Positions 26,330-35,116 of a stretch of DNA of 45,437 bases are shown piece by piece; within the stretch, counting starts at the first letter, position 1, and the number at the start of each line of letters is the position of its first letter. The stretch comes from Oribacterium sp. NK2B42 (GTDB lineage: Bacteria; Bacillota; Clostridia; Lachnospirales; Lachnospiraceae). The DNA is taken from the NCBI RefSeq assembly GCF_000424445.1, contig NZ_AUJX01000035.1, forward strand, positions 1 through 45,437, read 5' to 3'. The notes under the pieces were generated by a model that was not told the DNA's origin, ran no database searches, and worked only from the letters and a program-made list of their open reading frames with translations. A program made the position numbers and the translations under genes.

Positions 26330-28045
26330 TTATTCTACTGAAAGGAAGTAGTAGTATATCGGCTGTCCGCCAAACTGAAGCTCTGTCTCCAGGGACGGGT
26401 ACTTCTTACGGATGACTCCCGCAAGCTTTTCCGCCTCTTCCTCTTTCACATCAAGTCCGTAATAAATGGTAATAATCTCAGACTCGCTGTTTACCATCTT
26501 TGAAACTGCTTCCTCCACAGCTTTTCCGATGTCCTTCTGAACAGAAAGAAGTCCTTCATCACCCAGAGCCATGATATCGTTTTCCTCTATTGCATGGCCG
26601 TCAATTGTAGTATTACGGACAGCATAGGTGATCTCGGCAGAACTTACATATTCTGAAGCATCCTTCATAGCTTCAAAGTTTTCGTCTGCGGTCATATCCG
26701 GGCTGAAGCTTATCATAGCGGATATTCCCTGAGGAATGGTTTTTGTAGGCACAACCATGATGGTTTTGTCCTCAACAATTGCCTTAGCCTGATTTGCTGC
26801 AAGGATAATGTTTTTATTGTTAGGCAAAACGAAAACTGTCTTGGCATTAACCTTCTCACAGGCATTTATGATATCCTCGGTTGAAGGATTCATGGTCTGT
26901 CCGCCTTCGATAACGTAGTCAACACCGACTCCCTTAAAGATTTCAGTGAGACCGTCACCGGCAGAAACAGAAATGAAACCGAATTCCTTCATAGGTTCAC
27001 TGCTTGCAACTCCGGCTTCATCATCCTTTCTTGCAGAGGCTTCCTCTGCGGCGATCTTTGACGCATCCTTAATGAGAACTTCGTTGTGCTCAAGTCTCAT
27101 ATTATCAACCTTCATCTTTGAGAGATATCCCATGCTGAGACCCTTTTCAAAGGCATCACCGGGGTGGTTGGTATGCACATGGACCTTGATGACATTTTCA
27201 TCCGAAAAGCAAACGATAGAGTCTCCCACACCGTTCAGCCAGTCTCTGAGACCGTCAACCTCTTCATCTGTAAATTCATGGTCACCGTTAACCATAAACT
27301 CCGTACAATAACCGAATTTGATCTCGGCTGTTGAAATGTCTCCTCTGGATTTTCTCTCGCTTACAGGTGCTGCGGAAGGATTTACATCGATTTCAAGATC
27401 CTTAACATCTATGTCAAGCTTCTCACCTTTTACTATGGAAAGCGCACCCTTTACCACAGTCATAAGTCCCTGTCCGCCTGAATCAACAACACCTGCTTCT
27501 TTCAATACCGGAAGCATCTCCGGGGTTTTGGCAAGAACTTCATCTCCGTAAGCTATTACATCAGAAAGCATCTTGACGATATCTTCTTCTGATACAGATA
27601 CTTCTGTGATACAATCTGCCATTCCCTTGGCTACGGTAAGTATCGTACCTTCTTTAGGCTTCATTACCGCCTTATATGCAGTCTCAACTGCCCGATTAAA
27701 GGCTCTTGCAAGAGTAAGCCCGTCAATATAACCTGACCCGGAATTCTCACGTATCTCCTTTGTGAAACCTCTGATCAGCTGGCTTAATATAACTCCCGAG
27801 TTTCCTCTTGCACCGCGGAGCGAACCGCTGGCCATGGCCTTAGCCACATTATCGATGGTAGGCTCTGCAATGGCAGCAACCTCCTTTGCAGCTGACATGA
27901 TAGTCATGGTCATATTGGTTCCGGTATCACCGTCCGGAACAGGAAATACGTTGAGCTCGTTGATGTATTCCTTATTCGCATTGAGATTATTTGCGGCTGC
28001 AAGAAAAGCATCCTTTAACTTTTTTGCATCAATCTGATTACCCAC
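26330..28045 (-). CDS. yloV: Fatty acid kinase catalytic subunit, DAK2 family (YloV/FakA)
   Basis: 571 residues. The N-terminal DAK2/DhaL kinase domain has GDTGTNMTMTI near 40 and SLRGARGNSGVILSQ near 75. The middle domain has CTEFMV and VHVHTNHPGDA, matching the Cys/His metal site of FakA. The C-terminal half is DegV-like. FakA phosphorylates fatty acids carried by FakB so they can enter phospholipids; no fakB is in the window. The start is GTG with AGGAGG 8 bases before it. It follows the Asp23-like gene, as in other Firmicutes, but a structured leader lies between them. Confidence 0.94.
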   Translation of the reverse strand: MGNQIDAKKLKDAFLAAANNLNANKEYINELNVFPVPDGDTGTNMTMTIMSAAKEVAAIAEPTIDNVAKAMASGSLRGARGNSGVILSQLIRGFTKEIRENSGSGYIDGLTLARAFNRAVETAYKAVMKPKEGTILTVAKGMADCITEVSVSEEDIVKMLSDVIAYGDEVLAKTPEMLPVLKEAGVVDSGGQGLMTVVKGALSIVKGEKLDIDVKDLEIDVNPSAAPVSERKSRGDISTAEIKFGYCTEFMVNGDHEFTDEEVDGLRDWLNGVGDSIVCFSDENVIKVHVHTNHPGDAFEKGLSMGYLSKMKVDNMRLEHNEVLIKDASKIAAEEASARKDDEAGVASSEPMKEFGFISVSAGDGLTEIFKGVGVDYVIEGGQTMNPSTEDIINACEKVNAKTVFVLPNNKNIILAANQAKAIVEDKTIMVVPTKTIPQGISAMISFSPDMTADENFEAMKDASEYVSSAEITYAVRNTTIDGHAIEENDIMALGDEGLLSVQKDIGKAVEEAVSKMVNSESEIITIYYGLDVKEEEAEKLAGVIRKKYPSLETELQFGGQPIYYYFLSVE

Positions 28046-28077
28046 AGGTAATTCCTCCTATATTAACGTTGCTTTGG

Positions 28078-28118
28078 GGAGCTTTAATCTGCATACAGAT
28101 GCAGCTCTAATCAGCTCC
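28078..28118 (-). promoter_or_regulatory. Structured leader motif between asp23-like gene and yloV
   Basis: GGAGCT and AGCTCC close a 29-base core that matches, on the plus strand, TTAATCTG...ACAGATG...CTCTAATC. The gmk and 17596 copies have GAGCC/GGCTC and GCCG/CGGC at the same place. On the minus strand the stem is followed by a CGTTAATA stretch and then AGGAGG and the GTG start. Confidence 0.55.
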
Positions 28119-28133
28119 TTTAAAACCGGTACA

Positions 28134-28493
28134 TCAATCAATAACTCTTACGCCTTCAACGTAAATCTTTACATTCTTTACCTTCATACCGGTATACTCT
28201 TCAACTTTATATCTTACGTTTTCGATAAGGTTGTCGGCAACTGCCTTGATGCTGACACCATAGGAAACGATGACATGGAAATCCAGAAGGATCTCATTAT
28301 CCTCAATCTTCACCATGATGCCCTTTGTAAGACTTTCTCTCTTAAGAAGCTTTACAAGACCACCGGACTGATATGACACCTTAGCCATACCAACGATTCC
28401 AAAACACTCTATCGCGGTAGTTCCTGCATAGGTAGCAATAACATCGGGATTGATCTGAATTTCACCCAGCTTGGATGCGATTGTTCCTTTCAT
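28134..28493 (-). CDS. Asp23/Gls24 family envelope-stress protein (YloU-like)
   Basis: 119 residues from the ATG with GGAGG 6 bases upstream; the longer frame has no site. Motifs MKGTIASKLGEIQINPDVIATYAGTTAIECFGIVGMA and the alternating beta pattern DFHVIVSYGVSIKAVADNLIENVRY are standard for the family. The role is not well fixed; relatives sit beside fatty-acid kinase genes and at the membrane. It precedes yloV in the same direction. Confidence 0.93.
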   Translation of the reverse strand: MKGTIASKLGEIQINPDVIATYAGTTAIECFGIVGMAKVSYQSGGLVKLLKRESLTKGIMVKIEDNEILLDFHVIVSYGVSIKAVADNLIENVRYKVEEYTGMKVKNVKIYVEGVRVID

Positions 28494-28674
28494 AAAGTAC
28501 CTCCAGAAATATCTTAATTCATATAAAAAATCTTCAGTTAAAACCACGCATTAACATAAGGCACATCCTACGATACTGTCTTTCAGATGTACCCATGTCT
28601 TTTGATTATAACATATATATCATAACCATGCACTCTTACTTTGGTCCGGTGACCACAAGAGAGCGCTCTTGCAT

Positions 28675-28712
28675 GAAAAAAGGGTATTACGAAAATGCTC
28701 TCGTAATACCCT
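28675..28712 (-). terminator. Terminator of rpmB
   Basis: A perfect 12-base stem AGGGTATTACGA on the minus strand followed by TTTTTT, 28 bases after the rpmB stop. It separates rpmB from the asp23-yloV unit. Confidence 0.85.
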
Positions 28713-28739
28713 ATCATACATCAACTAGACGATCCTGAA

Positions 28740-28958
28740 TCAAGCGTTTGCTTCAACAGTCTTAGATGTACCGATTGCACGCTGAACCTTGCCAGATCTT
28801 AAGCAGGAAGTACATACATACATCTTCTTTGTACCGCCATTTACCATAACTCTGACTGACTTAACGTTAGCCTTCCAGATCTTGTTTGATCTTCTATGTG
28901 AATGGCTTACCTTATTTCCGAAGTGAACTGCCTTCTCACAAACTGCGCATTTTGCCAT
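28740..28958 (-). CDS. rpmB: 50S ribosomal protein L28
   Basis: 72 residues. Two Cys pairs (MAKCAVC and YVCTSC) mark the zinc-binding form. SHSHRRSNKIWKANVKSVRV is typical. GGGAGG precedes the ATG by 8 bases. Transcribed alone, with its own terminator. A 25-base inverted repeat in its leader carries CAGATGCACATCTG, a core shared with the gmk leader. Confidence 0.97.
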   Translation of the reverse strand: MAKCAVCEKAVHFGNKVSHSHRRSNKIWKANVKSVRVMVNGGTKKMYVCTSCLRSGKVQRAIGTSKTVEANA

Positions 28959-28983
28959 GGTTGCACCTCCCTTTCACAATAAT

Positions 28984-29008
28984 CGAATCAGATGCACATC
29001 TGAATTCG
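28984..29008 (-). promoter_or_regulatory. Inverted repeat in the rpmB leader
   Basis: CGAAT and ATTCG enclose CAGATGCACATCTG, a hairpin with one bulged base about 26 bases before the start codon. CAGATGCACATCT is identical to the inner part of the gmk leader motif. It may be a short relative of that motif or a chance match. Confidence 0.4.
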
Positions 29009-29206
29009 CGACTTGAATATACTATCAAATATCATTCTATAATGCAAGCTTTATTTTACAAAAAAAACTTTTATTACGAGGATCAAATTTAGCAATAATT
29101 GCCAAGCTGACGATTTGCTCAGGCTATGTTAAGCTGCAACATCCGGTGCATAACCGGATCTGGCCGGTCTGCAGCTGACATCTGCAATTTCAGAGTGACA
29201 GCCGGA

Positions 29207-29644
29207 TCAAATCTCATCCACCATATATGTGTCTTCAGCATTATCAGCTATTTTGTCGGCAGCAGCCTGGGCATCCCTGGAGACTCTGTTTCCGCCGGTT
29301 ATCTTATCGATGGCTTCCGGCAGCATATCTAGGATCTTTGTCATGGCATCCTGATTCTTGATATTAACAAGCTTAGTGTTGCCGCCCTGTAAAATAAGAA
29401 TAGCTGTCGGGGTGATCCTTGAGCTTAATGCTCCCGCACCGCCTTCTCCCTCTTTTGTCTCCTTGGGCTTTACAAATCCTCCTGCTCCCATACCACAGCT
29501 GACTTCAATAAGCGGGATCAATGTTGCATCACCAACCTTAACAGGCTCGCCCACAACTGTCTTGGAATTTACAAAACCATCCATCCCCTGAAACAGAGTG
29601 TTTAAAATATTCTGTACATTATTGTTGTTATTTTCATCCATCAT
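29207..29644 (-). CDS. gerW: GerW family (YtfJ-like) protein
   Basis: 145 residues. The family pattern is clear: NILNTLFQGMDGFVNSKTVVGEPVKVGDATLIPLIEVSCGMGAGG, then a flexible Gly/Glu stretch and ITPTAILILQGGN. In Bacillus YtfJ/GerW is a sporulation/germination protein, but the family is spread among Firmicutes that hardly sporulate. Its ATG overlaps the TAA of the DUF2953 gene by one base with GGGGG before it, the same pair order as Bacillus ytfI-ytfJ. Confidence 0.93.
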   Translation of the reverse strand: MMDENNNNNVQNILNTLFQGMDGFVNSKTVVGEPVKVGDATLIPLIEVSCGMGAGGFVKPKETKEGEGGAGALSSRITPTAILILQGGNTKLVNIKNQDAMTKILDMLPEAIDKITGGNRVSRDAQAAADKIADNAEDTYMVDEI

Positions 29645-30774
29645 TAATCCCCCTTGAAATGGTTTGCGACTACCAGTCGGATTTTTTTATTCATCATAAG
29701 TTCAACGATCGAGACCAAAAGATGTATAAGCCTGATATGTCCTTTGAAGTTCATATCCCCTTTCATAACAGGTCTGTTGAATACCGGTTCGATGGAAAAC
29801 TCTCTTCCATACAGAGGATGCAGCAAACTCAGGTACATCAGAACCTGACCCACAGTTGCAGGATCTTCTGATCCATATACAAAATGTCCCTTCAGCACTC
29901 GGAATTTATAGTGTTTTATAAGATACCGGACATTTTTTACGAGAAGCCCGACTGCCTTCTGATTTTCAGGATCGTTTATCTGTTCTCTTATTTTGTTTAT
30001 ATTTTGAACAACATCCTTTATTCTACCAAGAAATGCCGCAAATTGCTCTTTGATTTTATCTAAAAGTGTTTTTTCTATTATATGTCTGGTGTTGGATTTT
30101 TTGCTGTCGGGTGCCTGCTCAGGGCTTTGCTCCGAAGTTTCGGAAGGTTCTTTTTCCTGATCAGGTTCAACCGGTTCCATATCATCCGAAGGTTCTATGA
30201 CGGATACTTCATCGGTAATATCAGTTTCGGTTGTACTGATATCTTCAACATCAGCTTGTTCCAGATTCGAAATCTCTGATGATTCGGTAACAGTCACCGA
30301 TGTTTCTTCCGGTTTAACCATTGCTTCCGATGTTTTTTCGGTGTCTTCTACGATTTGATCATCGTCTGAACCGGTTTCTTCTGCCTTTTCTAATAAAATA
30401 TCTGTCGAGTCAACATTCTCTTTAGAAGTCACATTTTCATCCTCCTCGGATTCTGTCTCTTCCAAATCCTCTTCTCTCAAAGCTTCTGCTTCCTCTTGAG
30501 GTTCATCCTCCTCCGGAGATTTCATGAGAGTTATCCATAACACTTTCAGAAACATCTGAAGTCCCTCATCTGTATAGACGGCTTTGAAACGTACGATTTT
30601 CATCAGCCAGTCGGCTTTGAAATTTATACTATAATCCGTTAACTCCTCGCCCTTATATCCTTCGGAAGCATATCTTATGGGAACAAACAGAATCACTGCC
30701 AGAAGCAGCAGGATCAGCAACAAAAAAAGGAGGAGTATGCCGCCTATGACTTTTAATATCGTCAGGACAATCAT
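29644..30774 (-). CDS. DUF2953 membrane protein (YtfI-like)
   Basis: 376 residues from the ATG with AGGAGG 5 bases upstream. A long hydrophobic helix spans about 5-30, then a DUF2953-type start (FVPIRYASEGYKGEELTDYSINFKADWLMKIVRFKAVYTDEG). Next is a very acidic, low-complexity insert (about 92-215, Glu/Asp/Thr/Ser), and the conserved C-terminal half. The insert makes it much longer than ytfI of Bacillus. The neighbouring gerW supports the family call; the function is unknown. Confidence 0.85.
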   Translation of the reverse strand: MIVLTILKVIGGILLLFLLLILLLLAVILFVPIRYASEGYKGEELTDYSINFKADWLMKIVRFKAVYTDEGLQMFLKVLWITLMKSPEEDEPQEEAEALREEDLEETESEEDENVTSKENVDSTDILLEKAEETGSDDDQIVEDTEKTSEAMVKPEETSVTVTESSEISNLEQADVEDISTTETDITDEVSVIEPSDDMEPVEPDQEKEPSETSEQSPEQAPDSKKSNTRHIIEKTLLDKIKEQFAAFLGRIKDVVQNINKIREQINDPENQKAVGLLVKNVRYLIKHYKFRVLKGHFVYGSEDPATVGQVLMYLSLLHPLYGREFSIEPVFNRPVMKGDMNFKGHIRLIHLLVSIVELMMNKKIRLVVANHFKGD

Positions 30775-30801
30775 CAATTCCTCCTTGTTTAATGGTTTAG
30801 T

Positions 30802-31071
30802 TTAAAAATCTTTTCTGGCCAGTATCATCTTAGTGACACAATCCACCGCATCTTTGTAACCGTAACCTATGCCAAGTATTTCAACATTTTCCGTATCCAG
30901 TTTCGGATTCAGAAACATGGCCTGATTATAAATCTCATAAAGATTCGGGCTCTTGGCTTCAACTATGACATACGCTCCCGGTTGAAAGTGCCTTTTTTGA
31001 AGATTTTCAAGTATATATTTCTTATGTTCTGCAGCATGTCTGCCCCAAAACATATTTTTAGAAAAGATCAT
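30802..31071 (-). CDS. Small unknown protein after pgsA, 89 residues
   Basis: Starts 6 bases after the pgsA stop, with GAGGGCGG within the pgsA end as a possible binding site. It is soluble, mixed alpha/beta (PGAYVIVEAKSPNLYEIYNQAMF, NVEILGIGYGYKDAVDCVTKMI). Close packing between pgsA and the DUF2953 gene supports it being real. The family is not recognised. Confidence 0.7.
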   Translation of the reverse strand: MIFSKNMFWGRHAAEHKKYILENLQKRHFQPGAYVIVEAKSPNLYEIYNQAMFLNPKLDTENVEILGIGYGYKDAVDCVTKMILARKDF

Positions 31072-31077
31072 ACAAAT

Positions 31078-31620
31078 TTACATTCCGCCCTCTGTGATAA
31101 CCCTGATATTTTTTGCCATATAATCCACTAAAGATACTATGGTAAGAATCAAAGCAATGACTGCGAATATATCCATGACAAGCTTCAAAGCAGGAACATT
31201 AATGATCAAAAGGATAACAGTAAACATCTGAAATACCGTTTTGAATTTCCCCCACCAGGAGGCCGCTATAACGATTCCGTTGTCAGCCGCTACAAGTCTG
31301 AAGCCTGAAATGATAAACTCGCGGGCAATTATGATGATCACATACCATGCCGGAAGCTGATCAAGTTCAATAAGACATATCAGAGCCGAGCACACCAGAA
31401 GCTTATCCGCAAGGGGATCCATAAACTTTCCAAAATCAGTCACGAGATTCTGACGGCGCGCAATCTGTCCATCCAGGAAATCCGTGAATGAAGCAAGGCA
31501 GAATACTACCAGCGCCGCTATACGCATATTCTGATCTGTGCCCCCCTTAAAAAGAAGCAGGAACACAAAAACCGGGATCATGACAACACGAAGTAAAGTC
31601 AGTTTATTTGGTAAATTCAT
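31078..31620 (-). CDS. pgsA: CDP-diacylglycerol-glycerol-3-phosphate 3-phosphatidyltransferase
   Basis: 180 residues with about four to five membrane helices. The CDP-alcohol transferase motif is complete: DFLDGQIARRQNLVTDFGKFMDPLADK. It makes phosphatidylglycerol phosphate from CDP-diacylglycerol. The start overlaps the rimO stop by one base, so they are one operon, a common Firmicute pair. Confidence 0.96.
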   Translation of the reverse strand: MNLPNKLTLLRVVMIPVFVFLLLFKGGTDQNMRIAALVVFCLASFTDFLDGQIARRQNLVTDFGKFMDPLADKLLVCSALICLIELDQLPAWYVIIIIAREFIISGFRLVAADNGIVIAASWWGKFKTVFQMFTVILLIINVPALKLVMDIFAVIALILTIVSLVDYMAKNIRVITEGGM

Positions 31621-32888
31621 CAGATACGCTCCCCAATCAGGTCATAACCGTCTGCATCAATAATACGGCAGTCGATCATATCACCGGAAACTTTATTGTT
31701 GTAATCTCCTGCATCAACGAAAACCAGACTGTCGATATCAGGATTATCCATGTATGAACGGGTGAGATACATATTGTTGTCAGGATCGTAACCTACAATG
31801 ATTACACGAAGCTCCCGTCCAACCTGCTCTCTTGCTTTTTCAAAAGCGATACCCTGCTGAAGCTTCATTATCTCGTCCTGACGCTGAAGCTTTATCTTTT
31901 GCGGGATCTGAGGTTTCATTTCTGCCGCGGCAGTACCCTCTTCCTGAGAATATGGAAATACTCCAAGCCTGTCGAAACGCATTTCCTTTACAAAATCCTT
32001 CAGGATGGCAAAGTCTTCTTCTGTTTCTCCCGGGAATCCCGTAATAAGAGTGGTTCTCAGGACTATATCCGGAATAGCATTACGAAGCGCAGCTATCCTC
32101 TCCTTAAGTTCAGCCTGTCTTGTCTTTCTGTGCATATTCTCAAGGATATGATCCGAGGCATGCTGTATAGGTATATCAAGATAATGAACAACCTTTTTGT
32201 TGTCACGGATAGCAGCGATAAGTTCATCATCGATTTCTTCCGGATAACAATAGAGAATACGGATCCACTCGATACCATCTATCTCTGAAAGTTTTTCCAG
32301 AAGTTCGGGAAGAGCCTTCTTATGGTAAATATCCTTTCCATATAAGGTTGTCTCCTGAGCCACAAGGATAAGTTCCTTAGTTCCTCTTTCCGCAAGCATC
32401 TCAGCTTCTTCTACGAGATGCTCCATGGGAACAGAACGATAATGTCCTCTTAATGAAGGAATGATACAGTAAGTGCAATACTTATCACAGCCTTCGGCAA
32501 TCTTCAGGTATGAGGTGTAATTGTCAGCATTATCAACCCGGGCAAGCTGAACATCCAGCTTATCCACATAATCACTTATACCCATGACTTCATCAACCTC
32601 AGGCAATTCCTTCCTGATCTGGTCTTTATAGCGTTCAACTAAACAGCCGGCGACTATGATTTTCTTAAGATTCGCCGACTGCTTATATTCACCCATTTCA
32701 ATAATGGTATTTATGCTCTCTTCCTTTGCATCCCCGATGAAAGAACAGGTATTTATGATAGCGATATCAGCCTCTGCAGGATCATCGGTTATCTCTGAAC
32801 CGGGATACTTCTCCAGCAGATTACTGAGCATCTTTTCACTATCAACCCGGTTTTTATCACAACCGAGAGATATCATATGTATCTTCAT
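31620..32888 (-). CDS. rimO: Ribosomal protein S12 methylthiotransferase
   Basis: 422 residues. The N-terminal UPF0004 domain starts MKIHMISLGCDKNRVDSE, with further Cys in TCSF and GCL. The radical SAM cluster motif GCDKYCTYC is near 135. A TRAM domain ends the protein. RimO adds a methylthio group to an Asp of S12. It lies 2 bases after rpoZ and overlaps pgsA, within the gmk-rpoZ-rimO-pgsA run. Confidence 0.97.
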   Translation of the reverse strand: MKIHMISLGCDKNRVDSEKMLSNLLEKYPGSEITDDPAEADIAIINTCSFIGDAKEESINTIIEMGEYKQSANLKKIIVAGCLVERYKDQIRKELPEVDEVMGISDYVDKLDVQLARVDNADNYTSYLKIAEGCDKYCTYCIIPSLRGHYRSVPMEHLVEEAEMLAERGTKELILVAQETTLYGKDIYHKKALPELLEKLSEIDGIEWIRILYCYPEEIDDELIAAIRDNKKVVHYLDIPIQHASDHILENMHRKTRQAELKERIAALRNAIPDIVLRTTLITGFPGETEEDFAILKDFVKEMRFDRLGVFPYSQEEGTAAAEMKPQIPQKIKLQRQDEIMKLQQGIAFEKAREQVGRELRVIIVGYDPDNNMYLTRSYMDNPDIDSLVFVDAGDYNNKVSGDMIDCRIIDADGYDLIGERI

Positions 32889-32890
32889 AT

Positions 32891-33283
32891 TTATGCTTCG
32901 CTATCGGAATTATAGTCATCTTCTGATGATGCTGAAGGTGAATTGTCAATTATCTCAGATGTGCCATCATCTTCCTCATCATATTCTTCTGTAGCAAAAT
33001 CAAAACGCTTTTCAACAGCATTGGTTCTGATCTCGTCCTCTACTTCAGCTCCACGCTTGATGGTTATGGCATTTTTAGCAAGCTCCTCTACTGCAATTGA
33101 AAGAGGCTTTCTGCCGGGATCTACAGGGAGAACAGGCTCCGCACCATCGATCAGCTGTCTTGCACGCTTTGCGCTTGCGATAACAACAGAATATCTGCTT
33201 TCTACAAGTTTATCGGTGTCATCCTGAATGGCATTGGTATTGTTAGCCGCATCGATCAGGTCATTATATGTTTGCTGTGACAT
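32891..33283 (-). CDS. rpoZ: RNA polymerase omega subunit with acidic tail
   Basis: 130 residues. The omega core is at about 25-75 (SRYSVVIASAKRARQLIDG ... PLSIAVEELAKNAITIK). The remaining 50 residues are an acidic, Ser-rich tail (EEYDEEDDGTSE ... DDYNSDSEA) not usual in the 60-90-residue family. It overlaps the gmk end by 20 bases with AGGAGG inside gmk, so translation is coupled. Omega helps assemble RNA polymerase and in some bacteria carries a ppGpp site. Confidence 0.93.
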   Translation of the reverse strand: MSQQTYNDLIDAANNTNAIQDDTDKLVESRYSVVIASAKRARQLIDGAEPVLPVDPGRKPLSIAVEELAKNAITIKRGAEVEDEIRTNAVEKRFDFATEEYDEEDDGTSEIIDNSPSASSEDDYNSDSEA

Positions 33284-33902
33284 CTTCTATCCTCCTAAGA
33301 TCTTTTCTCACATTTTCAATGATATCAATATGCTGAGCCGCTCTTTCGTGCTGAGCACGAATGAGATTATGCAATTTTTCGGTGCATGTGTCAATATCAT
33401 CATTTATTAAAATATAATCATAGGCTTCTACACCTTCAGACTCCTGAACAGCCCTCTGAAGCCGCTTTTCAACAACCTCGGGAGATTCTGTTCCTCTTCC
33501 TATAAGACGGCTCTTCAACTCTTCTCCGGAAGGAGGAGTAATGAAGACAAGTACCGCTTCCGGAAACTTCTCCTTGATCTTGAGCGCCCCCTGTATCTCT
33601 ATCTCCAGAAGCACGTCCTTTCCGGCATCAAGCTGCGACCGGACAAATTCCTTCGGAGTGCCATAGTAGTTATCTACATACCGGGCATACTCCACAAGCT
33701 CATCCTTGCTGATCATCTCTTCAAACTCTTCCTTTGTTTTGAAGAAATACTCTCGTCCGTCAAGTTCTCCTTCTCTCGGCTTACGGGTGGTACAGGATAC
33801 AGACAGGGCATAATTGTTATATTTGGCAAGCAGGTTCTTCATAAGAGTACCTTTGCCCGCACCGGAAAAGCCCGATACCACAACCAGCGATCCTTTGTTC
33901 AT
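33264..33902 (-). CDS. gmk: Guanylate kinase
   Basis: 212 residues. The P-loop SGFSGAGKGTLMK (about 9-21) and the GMP-binding TRKPREGELDGREYFF are present. It turns GMP into GDP. The order gmk-rpoZ is standard; the remA gene often found before gmk is missing here. A structured leader lies at 33936-33977. Confidence 0.97.
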   Translation of the reverse strand: MNKGSLVVVSGFSGAGKGTLMKNLLAKYNNYALSVSCTTRKPREGELDGREYFFKTKEEFEEMISKDELVEYARYVDNYYGTPKEFVRSQLDAGKDVLLEIEIQGALKIKEKFPEAVLVFITPPSGEELKSRLIGRGTESPEVVEKRLQRAVQESEGVEAYDYILINDDIDTCTEKLHNLIRAQHERAAQHIDIIENVRKDLRRIEDVTANI

Positions 33903-33935
33903 AAAATATTCCTCTCATCTATTAACGCTGTTTTT

Positions 33936-33977
33936 GAGCCTTAATATCTGACACACAGATGCACATCTATCCGGCTC
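33936..33977 (-). promoter_or_regulatory. Structured leader motif upstream of gmk
   Basis: GAGCC and GGCTC close a 32-base core with ATCTGACACACAGATG and GCACATCTATCC on the plus strand. On the minus-strand RNA, ATCTG-TGTGT-CAGAT or AGATG-TG-CATCT can pair as alternatives. The stem ends 34 bases before the gmk ATG and is followed by GCGTTAATAGATGAGAGG, the last part being the ribosome binding site. Confidence 0.55.
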
Positions 33978-34103
33978 TATAAATGCCATCAAAAACTCTC
34001 TGCTTTATACAGGATTCCGAATTATACCATAAAAACCCGCCATCCACACATACGAGTATTTAACATTGGCAAAAGCCGGTTCTGCATGACAGTGTTAATG
34101 TTA

Positions 34104-34985
34104 TCACTCCAGATTCTGAATCTGCTCTCTTATCTTCTCTATCAGAGTTTTGAGTCCGATAGCATCATCTGAAATTATAAGATCATTAGCCTTGCTGAGG
34201 GTTGTATTGGCCTCACGGTTCATCTCCTGTGCCAGGAAATCAAGTTCTCTTCCCACAGAGCCGCCCTTTTCGAGCTTTTCCCTCATATTTTTAATATGAC
34301 TGTGGAGGCGAACCCTCTCTTCATCCGTACAGGTCTTGTCAGAATACATGGTAACTTCCTGGACTATACGTGATTCATCGATTCCGGCAGTTCCAAGCAG
34401 TTCTTCAACCTTCATACGAAGCTTTTGTTCAAATGCTGCCGCAATTTCAGGAGATCTCTCATCGATTCTTTCGACGATGGCTTCCATTTCATCAAGCTTT
34501 CCGAGAAGATCCGCTTTGAGATTTTCGCCCTCCCGAACTCTGGTATCAACAAAATCAGATAATGCCTTACGCAATGCAGGATTAAGTCTTTCCCAAAGCT
34601 TGTCATCATTTTCAGACTCTTCCGAAATAACAAGTACATCCGGCAGGTTGGCAATGCTTGTTACTTTAACATTATCATCCACACTAAGCTCGCTGCTGAT
34701 CCTGCGAATAGCCTCAAGATACTCTCTTGCCAGGTCCATATTGAGGCGCAAGGACTTTGAACCTTCTCCAAACTCTTCATAGGTAACGAAAAGGTCGACC
34801 TTTCCTCTGGAAATAAACTCCTTGATAGTATTACGGATATCGGCTTCAAGTGCATTGAACTTCTTCGGCATCTTGATGTTAAGATCAAGAAAACGCGAAT
34901 TAACCGACTTAACTTCAACTGACAAACGGTAAATATCATTGGATATCTCGCATCTGCCAAATCCGGTCATACTTTTTAAATCCAT
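34104..34985 (-). CDS. yicC: YicC-family endoribonuclease
   Basis: 293 residues from the ATG with AAAGGGG 6 bases upstream, giving the usual family length and the usual start MxLKSMTGFGR. The longer frame would read through a palindromic repeat and is rejected. YicC proteins are RNases with an N-terminal YicC domain and a C-terminal DUF1732 (EVTMYSDKTCTDEERVRLHSHI, FLAQEMNREANTTLSKA). It precedes gmk by 201 bases. Confidence 0.95.
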   Translation of the reverse strand: MDLKSMTGFGRCEISNDIYRLSVEVKSVNSRFLDLNIKMPKKFNALEADIRNTIKEFISRGKVDLFVTYEEFGEGSKSLRLNMDLAREYLEAIRRISSELSVDDNVKVTSIANLPDVLVISEESENDDKLWERLNPALRKALSDFVDTRVREGENLKADLLGKLDEMEAIVERIDERSPEIAAAFEQKLRMKVEELLGTAGIDESRIVQEVTMYSDKTCTDEERVRLHSHIKNMREKLEKGGSVGRELDFLAQEMNREANTTLSKANDLIISDDAIGLKTLIEKIREQIQNLE

Positions 34986-35018
34986 AACATACCCCTTTGA
35001 AAACATATGATATTTTTG

Positions 35019-35116
35019 TAACAGTTCCGCCTGCGGGCCATGGGGAGGGAGTTGGTGGTCTATTTTAGGGAAATGAACCACCAACCCAGTCCCCATGATC
35101 CACTGACTAAACTGCT
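35019..35116. repeat. AACAGTT-bounded long inverted repeat, decayed copy (copy B)
   Basis: Starts GTAACAGTT and ends TAAACTGCT. The layout and length match the copy at 42456-42554, with CCATGGGGA near the left and TCCCCATG near the right. Inner arms TTGGTGGT/ACCACCAA still pair, while several outer pairs are lost. It sits just upstream of yicC. Confidence 0.8.

Noticed and set aside
29100-29200. Structured RNA downstream of gerW
   Set aside because: Several small hairpins (for example ATCCGGT/ACCGGAT) are present, but without a T-run or recurrence elsewhere, so no claim is made.
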